This document shows positions 1 through 5,496 of a stretch of DNA of 5,724 nt, in pieces (the stretch's first letter is position 1; every line of letters starts with the position of its first letter). A model generated the notes under the pieces. That model worked only from the letters and a program-made list of their open reading frames with translations. It made no database searches and was not told where the DNA came from. The stretch lies in NCBI GenBank assembly GCA_937916485.1, contig CALFSV010000077.1:1-5724 (forward strand). Direction: 5' to 3'. The position numbers were made by a program, and so were the translations under genes. The stretch comes from an uncultured Paracoccaceae bacterium. Its GTDB lineage: Bacteria; Pseudomonadota; Alphaproteobacteria; Rhodobacterales; Rhodobacteraceae.

Positions 1-1
1 A

Positions 2-193
2 CGGCTTTATCGTGACACAGGACCCGACAGGTTTGAGCTACCCGCACGCGCCGTCAGCAAAAAATTGGCCCATGCCCTAGAAGCCCCAAACCCCAAAGCG
101 CGGTATTTTGTCACGACCCCAACCTATCTGATGAATGTTGCACGCCGCATTTTAACGACAAATGCCTTAGATTGGCTGCTTAAAAAAAGCTAA
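2..193 (+). CDS. C-terminal end of a probable SDR-family NAD(P)-dependent oxidoreductase (partial)
   Basis: An open frame enters from the left edge and ends at TAA (191-193), giving 63 residues. The tail reads RYFVTTPTYLMNVARRIL and ends in ALDWLLKKS. This resembles the basic, hydrophobic C-terminal tail of a group of roughly 270-residue short-chain dehydrogenases, where a 'YxVTTPTY' stretch is followed by 'RRxLPTxALD'. The Rossmann glycine motif and the YxxxK active site would lie upstream, outside the window, so cofactor and substrate cannot be judged. The frame is free of stops over the whole visible length. The gene lies 101 bases upstream of the HIG1-like gene on the same strand, with no terminator seen between them, so cotranscription is possible. 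The family call rests on remembered similarity of the tail. That this is the end of a real gene is more certain than the family. Confidence 0.7.
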   Translation, partial: RLYRDTGPDRFELPARAVSKKLAHALEAPNPKARYFVTTPTYLMNVARRILTTNALDWLLKKS

Positions 194-294
194 AACCCAC
201 CTGACACTTGCATCTGCTTTTGTGCTTTTGGTTTTTTCTATCGCAATTTCCTGTCAAAGCGCTACATGGGCAATGGATTATAAAGGAACGCATG

Positions 295-501
295 ATGTTA
301 TCTGACCCGTTTGCAATTATCGTTACGATCAGCGTCTTGGTGGTTTTGGTTATATTGATGGCTGGCATTGGCACTTTTGGCAAAGGGGGGGACTTTGCGT
401 TGAAACATTCCAACCGCCTTATGCGCTACCGTGTTGGCGCGCAAGCTTTTGCGGTCTTGTTGATTGTGTTGTTTGCTTGGCTACGCTCCGGGGGGAACTG
501 A
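295..501 (+). CDS. HIG1-like twin transmembrane protein
   Basis: This is a 68-residue membrane protein with two predicted helices, about residues 6-28 (FAIIVTISVLVVLVILMAG) and 47-63 (VGAQAFAVLLIVLFAWL). They are joined by a short basic loop (GKGGDFALKHSNRLMRYR). The stretch NRLMRYRVGAQAFAV resembles the HIG1 (hypoxia-induced) domain core, in which conserved Arg and Gln residues lead into the second helix. In mitochondria such proteins (Rcf1/HIGD) associate with cytochrome oxidase; a respiratory role here is inference. Two adjacent ATGs exist (292 and 295). AAGGA at 283-287 is 7 bases from the second and 4 from the first, so 295 is preferred. A longer frame opening at TTG 208 is rejected because it has no ribosome site and would add an unrelated N-terminus. 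The TGA stop shares its last base with the next start (TGATG), indicating translational coupling to the adenosyltransferase. Confidence 0.85.
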   Translation: MLSDPFAIIVTISVLVVLVILMAGIGTFGKGGDFALKHSNRLMRYRVGAQAFAVLLIVLFAWLRSGGN

Positions 502-1091
502 TGGTCGTTTTATCAAAAATCTATACGAAAACAGGTGACGCGGGCGAAACCGCTTTGGGAAATGGCGTGCGCGTGGCCAAACATTCTTTGCGCGTCAGCG
601 CCTATGGCACAGTTGACGAAACTAACGCGACTTTGGGTATGGCGCGCCTGCACGCGACGGGACAGGTGGACAGCGCCCTGCAGCGGATTCAAAATGACCT
701 GTTTGATTTGGGAGCTGATCTGTGCCGTCCCGACATGGCCCGCGACACCGAAGCAGGCTATACACCGCTGCGCATCATCGCGGCCCAAGTCGCAAGGTTG
801 GAGGCGGAAATCGACGTGATGAACGCCGACCTTGAACCTTTGCGCAGTTTTATTTTGCCGGGGGGCAGTGCATTGGCTGCGCACATGCACCTGTGTCGCA
901 CCACCTCGCGCCGAGCAGAGCGTTTGACCGTGGAATTGGCCCAAGTAGAAGATATCAATCCACAAGCGGTGATCTATCTGAACCGTTTGTCAGATTGGTT
1001 TTTTGTCGCAGGCCGCATCGCAAATGACGATGGGCGGTCTGACGTTTTATGGGTGCCTGGCCTCACAAGACCACAGATCCAAGGCGCGTAA
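501..1091 (+). CDS. Cob(I)alamin (cob(I)yrinate a,c-diamide) adenosyltransferase, PduO type
   Basis: The enzyme transfers the 5'-deoxyadenosyl group of ATP to cob(I)alamin, making adenosylcobalamin in the cytoplasm. The 196 residues match the usual length of about 190 for the PduO/MMAB family. Visible family motifs, in order, are the N-terminal ATP-binding TGDAGET (11-17), DETNA (39-43), FILPGG (117-122), the helix RTTSRRAER (133-141) with the arginines and glutamate that bind ATP and form trimer contacts, and LNRLSDWFF (160-168). ATG 501 is chosen because it overlaps the upstream TGA and is preceded by a G-rich site (490-495). The in-frame ATG at 477 would add eight residues inside the preceding gene. 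In Rhodobacterales the likely users of adenosylcobalamin are methylmalonyl- and ethylmalonyl-CoA mutases, which fits the acyl-CoA neighbours. No cobalamin riboswitch is visible upstream. Confidence 0.95.
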   Translation: MVVLSKIYTKTGDAGETALGNGVRVAKHSLRVSAYGTVDETNATLGMARLHATGQVDSALQRIQNDLFDLGADLCRPDMARDTEAGYTPLRIIAAQVARLEAEIDVMNADLEPLRSFILPGGSALAAHMHLCRTTSRRAERLTVELAQVEDINPQAVIYLNRLSDWFFVAGRIANDDGRSDVLWVPGLTRPQIQGA

Positions 1092-1201
1092 CCGCATCGT
1101 AAAGTCGGTTTTGGCTTGTTTTCTGCGCGCGTTTTCAGCTACTAAACCAAGAGAAATAGCCCCAAGGTGGGCATAATATATAACGAAGGAGAAGCGTAAA
1201 G

Positions 1202-1963
1202 ATGAAGGTGCTGGTCCCTGTCAAACGCGTAATCGATTATAACGTAAAAGTCCGCGTGAAGGCTGACGGTTCGGGCGTTGATCTGGCCAATGTCAAAATG
1301 TCGATGAACCCTTTCGACGAAATTGCCGTGGAAGAGGCGATCCGCCTAAAAGAAGCAGGCAAAGCCGATGAGGTGATCGTTGTATCCATCGGCGTCAAAC
1401 AATCGCAAGAAACCCTGCGCACCGCTTTGGCGATGGGGGCAGACCGCGCCATCTTGATCGAGGCTTGCGACGATGTGCACACCGATATCGAGCCTTTGGC
1501 CGTGGCCAAACTTCTGGCCGCCGTTGTCAAAGATGAGGGGCCAGGCCTTGTAATCTGTGGCAAACAAGCCATCGACAATGACATGAACGCAACCGGTCAA
1601 ATGCTGTCGGCTTTACTGGGTTGGTCGCAAGCGACCTTTGCGTCGGAATTGGCTGTCGAAGGCGATCATGCTGTGGTGACCCGTGAAATTGACGGAGGCA
1701 TGCAAACCATTCGCGTACAAATGCCAACCATTGTGACGGTGGATCTGCGGTTGAATGAACCCCGTTATGCCAGCCTTCCAAATATTATGAAGGCCAAGAA
1801 AAAGCAGCTTGATGAAAAAACTGCCGCTGAGTACGGGGTGGATGTGACACCGCGTCTTAGCATTTTAAAAACTACAGAACCTCAAGGGCGAAAAGCGGGC
1901 GTCAAAGTGGGGTCGGTGGCAGAGCTGATCGAAAAACTTAAAGATGAAGCGGGGGTTCTTTAA
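1202..1963 (+). CDS. etfB: Electron transfer flavoprotein subunit beta
   Basis: This is the beta subunit of the heterodimeric electron carrier that takes electrons from acyl-CoA and related dehydrogenases and passes them to ETF:ubiquinone oxidoreductase. It binds AMP structurally and holds the docking loop for partner dehydrogenases. The 253 residues match the family. Visible are the N-terminal KVLVPVKRV strand, [16 protein letters not shown] (36-51), the AMP-site segment GKQAIDND (120-127) and the signature from D181 to K201 ([10 protein letters not shown], then [11 protein letters not shown]). Leu192 is the expected recognition-loop leucine, corresponding to human ETFB Leu195. AAGGAG at 1186-1191 lies 10 bases before the ATG. 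The 110-base gap after the adenosyltransferase has a CATAAT box (1172-1177) but no convincing -35 element, so a separate promoter is only possible. The stop TAA overlaps the etfA ATG by one base. Confidence 0.98.
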   Translation: MKVLVPVKRVIDYNVKVRVKADGSGVDLANVKMSMNPFDEIAVEEAIRLKEAGKADEVIVVSIGVKQSQETLRTALAMGADRAILIEACDDVHTDIEPLAVAKLLAAVVKDEGPGLVICGKQAIDNDMNATGQMLSALLGWSQATFASELAVEGDHAVVTREIDGGMQTIRVQMPTIVTVDLRLNEPRYASLPNIMKAKKKQLDEKTAAEYGVDVTPRLSILKTTEPQGRKAGVKVGSVAELIEKLKDEAGVL

Positions 1964-2889
1964 TGGCTGTTTTGTTGATTGCGGATGTCGTGAACGGCAT
2001 TTTGGGTGCGGATAGCACTGCCAAAACCCTAACGGCCGTTAAATCATTGGGCGATGTGCATATTTTGGTTGCCGGCGCGAATGTAGCCGATGCCGCAAAA
2101 GCTGCCGCTGAGTTGAGCGGAGCGACCAAGGTCTTGGTTGCGGATGATGCCGCCTATGCCAATGGTTTGGCAGAACCGATGGCGGACTTGCTAGTGAGCT
2201 TGGCTGCGCATTATTCCCATATCTTGGCCCCAGCGACAGCCAGCGCCAAAAACGTTCTGCCGCGCGTTGCGGCTTTGATGGATGTGATGATCATCACTGA
2301 CATCACCGCCATTATCGATGCCGACTGTTTTGAGCGACCAATATATGCGGGCAACGCCATTCAATTGGTGAAATCCAGTGACCCTACGAAAATCGGCACC
2401 GTACGTACCGCCTCATTCGAGGCGGCCCCAAATGGTGCGGCAACGGCGATTGAAAACTTGGCTGTAGCAGGTTCTGGCACCTTGTCGTCATGGGTGGCTG
2501 ATCGGGTCGCAGCGTCGGATCGCCCCGAGCTGATCTCGGCGGGTATTGTTGTGTCTGGCGGGCGCGGCGTTGGATCAAAAGATGACTTTGCGCTGATCGA
2601 AAAACTGGCAGACGCTTTGGGTGCAGCAGTCGGCGCAAGCCGCGCAGCAGTTGATTCGGGCTATGCGCCCAATGATTGGCAAGTGGGCCAGACGGGCAAA
2701 GTTGTAGCCCCTGACCTTTACATCGCGGTTGGTATTTCCGGGGCTATTCAACATTTAGCCGGCATGAAAGACAGTAAAGTGATTGTGGCGATCAACAAAG
2801 ACGAAGAAGCCCCTATTTTCCAAGTGGCCGATTATGGTCTCGTGGCCGATCTCTTTAGCGCCGTTCCCGAGATGATTGAAAAACTATGA
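1963..2889 (+). CDS. etfA: Electron transfer flavoprotein subunit alpha (FAD-binding)
   Basis: This is the alpha subunit of ETF, carrying most of the FAD site. The 308 residues match the bacterial group I (housekeeping) length. The N-terminal domain (about 1-185) is the alternating alpha/beta fold. The C-terminal FAD domain starts near ISAGIVVSGGRG and shows GRG (200-202), SR (226-227) in GASRAAVDSGY, the flavin-contacting VGQTG (241-245), and the ETF-alpha signature from LYIAVGISGAIQH (252-264) through KVIVAINKD (272-280) to FQVADYG. All key residues appear intact. The start ATG shares one base with the etfB stop, giving coupled translation for 1:1 subunit production. A rho-independent terminator begins seven bases after the stop, so the etf transcript probably ends here and does not extend into the dehydrogenase gene about 470 bases downstream. 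Confidence 0.98.
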   Translation: MAVLLIADVVNGILGADSTAKTLTAVKSLGDVHILVAGANVADAAKAAAELSGATKVLVADDAAYANGLAEPMADLLVSLAAHYSHILAPATASAKNVLPRVAALMDVMIITDITAIIDADCFERPIYAGNAIQLVKSSDPTKIGTVRTASFEAAPNGAATAIENLAVAGSGTLSSWVADRVAASDRPELISAGIVVSGGRGVGSKDDFALIEKLADALGAAVGASRAAVDSGYAPNDWQVGQTGKVVAPDLYIAVGISGAIQHLAGMKDSKVIVAINKDEEAPIFQVADYGLVADLFSAVPEMIEKL

Positions 2890-2895
2890 GCGCAG

Positions 2896-2932
2896 GGCCA
2901 AGTGACCAAAGCGTGACTTGGCCTCCATTTTT
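2896..2932 (+). terminator. Rho-independent terminator of the etfBA transcript
   Basis: A perfect 8-bp stem GGCCAAGT (2896-2903) / ACTTGGCC (2916-2923) encloses a 12-base loop. It is followed, after TCCA, by five T residues (2928-2932). It begins seven bases after the etfA stop. The T tract is short and four bases away from the stem, but the stem is strong and the position fits. Confidence 0.85.
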
Positions 2933-2957
2933 AACGCCAAACTCCAACACATCTTAC

Positions 2958-2975
2958 AAAACGGGGGCGACCCCG
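2958..2975 (-). terminator. Minus-strand intrinsic terminator facing the etfA terminator
   Basis: Read on the minus strand, CGGGG (2975-2971), loop TCGC and CCCCG (2966-2962) form an all-GC 5-bp hairpin, immediately followed by TTTT (2961-2958). On the plus strand the hairpin is not followed by Ts, so it is oriented for leftward transcription. It starts 11 bases beyond the TAA stop of the broken minus-strand gene (2987-3222), which supports that gene having been real. Confidence 0.6.
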
Positions 2976-2986
2976 AGGGTAACAGT

Positions 2987-3222
2987 TTAATGGATATCTT
3001 CGTTCAACAGCAGTGCGGTCTTGCCATTGGTTACGAAGGCAACGCTCAAACCAGAGATAGGTAGATCTTTCGGGGCAGGAACCACTTCACAAGAATCTGA
3101 TAATTTCAAAATAGTTTTAGGCCAGTAAAACCATGGACGCAGGCCCCAAACTACGGCTTTTGAGGTGCCACACCCTCAAAGTAATAATTAATTAAATCGT
3201 CATTTTGAAATACAAAACTCAT
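2987..3222 (-). pseudogene. Small unrecognised minus-strand gene, apparently broken by a one-base frameshift
   Basis: An ATG at 3222 is preceded by AAAGGG (3234-3229), six bases away. It opens MSFVFQNDDLINYYFEGVAP, then QKP, then TAG (3153-3151). If one A is restored in the AAAA run (3161-3158), reading continues as QKAVVWGLRPWFYWPK and on to NGKTALLLNEDIH, ending at TAA (2989-2987). The repaired product would be 78 residues: acidic N-terminus, a Trp-rich centre (about residues 23-36), and a hydrophobic Val/Leu-rich C-terminal part. A minus-strand hairpin plus TTTT follows the stop. I do not recognise the family and see no signal peptide or known motif. Alternatives are a sequencing or assembly indel in an intact gene, or chance open frames in AT-richer DNA. 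Without the one-base correction there is no intact gene. The frame also stays open upstream to an ATG near 3297, but the ribosome site favours 3222. Confidence 0.45.
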
Positions 3223-3278
3223 GGCACACCCTTTAAACTCACCCCCTAACCTTAAGCGCAGGGGTCTTAAAAAAGGTA

Positions 3279-3297
3279 ATGGCACCGTGCATGCCAT
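3279..3297. repeat. Short inverted repeat upstream of the dehydrogenase promoter
   Basis: ATGGCA (3279-3284) and TGCCAT (3292-3297) form a perfect 6-bp inverted repeat around a 7-base spacer. It lies 15 bases upstream of the candidate -35 box, a position compatible with an activator or repressor site. A repeat this short can occur by chance, and no known operator is recognised. Confidence 0.3.
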
Positions 3298-3312
3298 CGC
3301 ATGTGGCCAGAC

Positions 3313-3341
3313 TTGCTCTGCCCTTTACAAGCCCATAAGAT
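3313..3341 (+). promoter_or_regulatory. Candidate sigma-70 promoter of the hydroxybutyryl-CoA dehydrogenase gene
   Basis: TTGCTC (3313-3318) and TAAGAT (3336-3341) are separated by exactly 17 bases. They match the consensus at 3 of 6 and 4 of 6 positions. Transcription would begin near 3348, leaving a short leader with GGAG at 3354-3357. A dedicated promoter is expected because the etf transcript appears to terminate upstream. The match is moderate only. Confidence 0.4.
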
Positions 3342-3363
3342 GAGCTAAATATCGGAGACAGTG

Positions 3364-4239
3364 ATGAATTTAAAAAGCGTTGGTGTGATTGGTGCAGGGC
3401 AAATGGGCAGCGGCATTGCCCAGGTCTTTGCGATGGCAGGTTTTCAGGTCGTTTTAAACGACGTCAGACAAAAGCAATTGGATCAAGCCATGGGCCTGAT
3501 TGAGCGCAACATCGAACGCCAAGTTGCCAAAGGCAAAACCACCCCCGGAGAAAAATCAGCAGCTCTAGACTTGATTAAGCCCGCGCTTGATCTGGAGTTT
3601 GTAGGGCAATGTGATTTGGTGATAGAAGCTGCGACCGAACGCGAAACAGCCAAACAAGCCATTTTTGAGGCCTTGGCCCCCCATCTGGCCCCTCATACGA
3701 TTTTGACCTCGAACACTTCGTCCATTTCGATAACTCGGCTGGCCGCGCGCACCGATCGGCCCGAAAAATTCATGGGCTTTCACTTTATGAACCCCGTGCC
3801 CGTGATGCAGCTGGTCGAGTTGATTCGCGGTATCGCCACGGACGAGCCGACCTATGCCTCCTGTCTTGCCGTGGTGAACAAACTTGGCAAAACCGCCGCC
3901 ATGTCAGAGGATTTTCCCGCCTTCATCGTCAACCGCATCCTGATGCCGATGATCAACGAGGCGGTCTATACCTTGTACGAAGGTGTCGGAAACGTCGCCT
4001 CTATCGATTCTGCGATGAAGCTGGGCACAAATCACCCCATGGGGCCGCTGGAACTGGCCGATTTCATCGGGCTCGATACCTGCCTTGCGATTATGAACGT
4101 GCTGCACGATGGGCTGGCCGATACGAAATACCGCCCCTGCCCGCTGCTGACGAAATATGTCGAGGCCGGGTGGCTGGGTCGCAAGACACAGCGCGGGTTT
4201 TACGATTATCGCGGCGAAGTGCCGGTTCCGACACGCTAA
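3364..4239 (+). CDS. 3-hydroxybutyryl-CoA dehydrogenase (3-hydroxyacyl-CoA dehydrogenase family)
   Basis: This is an NAD(P)-dependent enzyme interconverting 3-hydroxybutyryl-CoA and acetoacetyl-CoA, as in short-chain fatty acid, polyhydroxybutyrate or ethylmalonyl-CoA carbon flow. The 291 residues match single-domain-pair HBD/PaaH proteins. The N-terminal Rossmann domain has GAGQMGSG (10-17) and Asp33 after the second strand, which favours NAD. Active-site positions are SNTSS (116-120, Ser119), His140 in HFMNP, Glu152 in QLVELI and Asn190 in FIVNR. The C-terminal domain includes NEAVYTLYEGVG and NHPMGPLELADFIGLD. ATG 3364 is preferred over GTG 3361 because GGAG (3354-3357) is six bases away rather than three. 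The stop overlaps the convergent acyltransferase stop. GC content rises within the gene, from about 51% before 3720 to about 58% after. The symbol hbd or paaH could apply; substrate preference cannot be fixed from sequence. Confidence 0.95.
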   Translation: MNLKSVGVIGAGQMGSGIAQVFAMAGFQVVLNDVRQKQLDQAMGLIERNIERQVAKGKTTPGEKSAALDLIKPALDLEFVGQCDLVIEAATERETAKQAIFEALAPHLAPHTILTSNTSSISITRLAARTDRPEKFMGFHFMNPVPVMQLVELIRGIATDEPTYASCLAVVNKLGKTAAMSEDFPAFIVNRILMPMINEAVYTLYEGVGNVASIDSAMKLGTNHPMGPLELADFIGLDTCLAIMNVLHDGLADTKYRPCPLLTKYVEAGWLGRKTQRGFYDYRGEVPVPTR

Positions 4240-5177
4240 AACTTATCGGGATCGTCTTTCAATGACAGGGTATGCGCGCGCAACCACGTCATGAACTCGC
4301 GCGGATCCTCAATGCGGGCCGCGATCTCTTCGGGCGGGATCGGCTTGCCAACGACAGGCGACTGCGGCTTGCGACAGGCCGCCACAATCTCGTGCAGCAA
4401 CAGTCCCTGACGCAGCGTCGCAGAAATCCGGTTGGCGATCTGATACCAGCGGGAATTGGACCCCGGAAAGAACAGCGGAATAACCTGTGCGCCGGACCGG
4501 CGGATCATCTTGGCGGTAAAGACGTTCCATTCCCGCTCTATCGCGGGCCCGAACATCGTCTCGGACGAAGCGACGACCCCAGATGGAAAAAGGGCGATCG
4601 CGCCGCCATCGGCCAAGGTTTTCATCGTGGCCGTGCGCATCTCTATCCCCTTGCGCTGCGAGTCTGCCTCATGCGGGAACGGCACAGAGATCATAAAACT
4701 GGCCGCAACATCATCAATATGAGTGAGGATACCGCGGGTCAAAATCTTGAAATCAGAGCGCACGTTGACGATAAGCTCTGCAATGACCATCCCATCGACC
4801 AACCCATGCGGGTGGTTGGCCACAAAGATCACCGGGCCAGTCTTGGGAATACGGGCAATCTGTTCTGGCGGGGTCAGGATCTTGACCCCCATCACATCCA
4901 GCGCGTGTCGCCACATCGTCGTCCGTGTTTTGGGGCGGTTCTTGAATTCGCGCAGCATCAGGATGATTCGGACCTTGCCCGTCAACCATTCCAGCGCGCG
5001 AATGATGTTCGCCTTCCACACGTTTTCAAACGTGTTCGCATAGGTCAGAGCGCGGCGGTCATAGTTCTTTTGTCCAACCTCATTTGACGGATCTATGGTC
5101 GCAGATACGACAGTTTCATCGGCGGACTCGCGCCGTTGAATCATCGCCGGACGCTGTTGCGCGCTGCTATCGACCAA
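4236..5177 (-). CDS. Lysophospholipid acyltransferase-family (LPLAT/PlsC-like) protein
   Basis: This 313-residue protein probably transfers an acyl group to a glycerol- or amino-acid-based lysolipid at the inner membrane. The block NHPHGLVDG (121-129) is the catalytic motif, with His122 and Asp128 five residues apart instead of the usual four. FPSG (197-200) replaces the usual FPEG, and PGSNSRWYQIAN (238-249) forms the later conserved block. The NHPxGxxDG and GxNSR pattern resembles the hemolysin/ornithine-lipid acyltransferase-like branch, not classic PlsC; the substrate is unknown. Hydrophobic stretches (about 69-75 and 115-120) are short, so it is more likely membrane-associated than spanning. 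The start is TTG at 5177: GGAGG (5191-5187) lies 9 bases upstream, whereas ATG 5144 (residue 12) lacks a ribosome site. It follows HPr by 30 bases, implying cotranscription. Its TAG overlaps the convergent dehydrogenase stop. Confidence 0.88.
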   Translation of the reverse strand: MVDSSAQQRPAMIQRRESADETVVSATIDPSNEVGQKNYDRRALTYANTFENVWKANIIRALEWLTGKVRIILMLREFKNRPKTRTTMWRHALDVMGVKILTPPEQIARIPKTGPVIFVANHPHGLVDGMVIAELIVNVRSDFKILTRGILTHIDDVAASFMISVPFPHEADSQRKGIEMRTATMKTLADGGAIALFPSGVVASSETMFGPAIEREWNVFTAKMIRRSGAQVIPLFFPGSNSRWYQIANRISATLRQGLLLHEIVAACRKPQSPVVGKPIPPEEIAARIEDPREFMTWLRAHTLSLKDDPDKF

Positions 5178-5186
5178 TGCTAACCG

Positions 5187-5194
5187 CCTCCCTC
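5187..5194 (-). promoter_or_regulatory. Ribosome binding site that fixes the TTG start of the acyltransferase
   Basis: On the minus strand GAGGGAGG (5194-5187) lies in the 30-base gap after the HPr stop, nine bases before TTG 5177. It is about 42 bases from the first in-frame ATG (5144), too far to serve that codon. It therefore argues for the 313-residue form. Confidence 0.7.
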
Positions 5195-5207
5195 AGGGAC
5201 TATGCTG

Positions 5208-5486
5208 CTACATTTCTTCGCCGAAGCGATCCGCAACCAAAGCCTCTAGCGCATCTGCAAGTCGTTCTGCGTCCGGGCCTTCGGTTCGCACCTCAATAGA
5301 GGTTCCTTTCGAAGCTGCCAACATCAAAAGGCCCATAATACTGTCGCCAGAGGCGTCCAATCCGTCGCGCGCGACGGTTGCCGTGGCTTCATGTGCCTCG
5401 ACCACTTCGACCAGCTTGGCCGAAGCCCGCGCATGGAGCCCCTTTTCGTTAACGATTTTCAGCACACGCATCGTAGATGCAGTCAT
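5208..5486 (-). CDS. ptsH: HPr-family phosphocarrier protein
   Basis: This small cytoplasmic phosphocarrier accepts phosphate from enzyme I and passes it to EIIA proteins. The 92 residues match the family. The active-site segment NEKGLHARASAKLVE (13-27) has His18 as the phosphorylated residue. GDSIMGLLML (47-56) has Ser49, the equivalent of the regulatory Ser46 that HPr kinase phosphorylates. In alphaproteobacteria this HPr belongs to a regulatory PTS without sugar permeases, usually with hprK, rapZ and an EIIA(Man) gene upstream. The immediate upstream gene here is EIIA-like, 10 bases away, in agreement. GAGGG (5498-5494), overlapping the upstream TGA, lies seven bases before ATG 5486. The symbol npr or ptsO would also be defensible. 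Confidence 0.95.
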   Translation of the reverse strand: MTASTMRVLKIVNEKGLHARASAKLVEVVEAHEATATVARDGLDASGDSIMGLLMLAASKGTSIEVRTEGPDAERLADALEALVADRFGEEM

Positions 5487-5496
5487 ATTCTATCCC

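Larger units (their letters stand above)
2933..3360. other. Intergenic region between etfA and the hydroxybutyryl-CoA dehydrogenase gene
   Basis: This stretch of 428 bases has no intact gene. By hand count it is about 45% GC over 3001-3300, with a very AT-rich part at 3181-3240 (about 28%), lower than the flanking genes. It contains the minus-strand terminator (2958-2975), the frameshifted small gene (2987-3222), a short inverted repeat (3279-3297) and a candidate promoter (3313-3341). I see no tRNA, insertion-sequence ends, direct-repeat target duplications or CRISPR-like repeats in it. Confidence 0.7.

Noticed and set aside
208..294. N-terminal extension of the HIG1-like protein from TTG 208
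   Set aside because: There is no ribosome site before 208, the added residues do not look like family sequence, and AAGGA at 283-287 fits ATG 295.
513..965. A 150-codon minus-strand open frame opposite the adenosyltransferase
   Set aside because: It is antisense to an unambiguous PduO-type gene, has no family motif, and its composition is what a mirrored coding frame gives.
1172..1184. AT-rich boxes CATAAT and TATAAC ahead of etfB as a promoter
   Set aside because: No reasonable -35 element sits 16-18 bases upstream, and the second box nearly touches the ribosome site, so a transcript would lose its leader.
1092..1201. A terminator or cobalamin riboswitch between the adenosyltransferase and etfB
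   Set aside because: Only a 4-bp GCCC/GGGC stem (about 1159-1172) is present, without a T tract, and no B12-box-like sequence is visible.
1237..1781. Minus-strand open frames opposite etfB (1237-1584, 1346-1600, 1527-1781)
   Set aside because: They overlap each other and a complete etfB, and have no recognisable domain.
3151..3163. Programmed -1 ribosomal frameshift in the small minus-strand gene
   Set aside because: The site (CAA AAG) is not a canonical slippery heptamer, and I see no strong stimulatory structure just downstream. A one-base deletion is simpler, though slippage at AAG is not excluded.
3160..3177. GAGG/CCTC hairpin around 3162-3177
   Set aside because: The stem is only four base pairs, lies within the broken coding frame, and has no T tract.
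4272..5087. A 271-codon open frame on the plus strand opposite the acyltransferase
   Set aside because: Its product is rich in Arg, His and Asp with no recognisable domain. It lies wholly antisense to a protein with clear LPLAT motifs, as GC-rich genes often produce.
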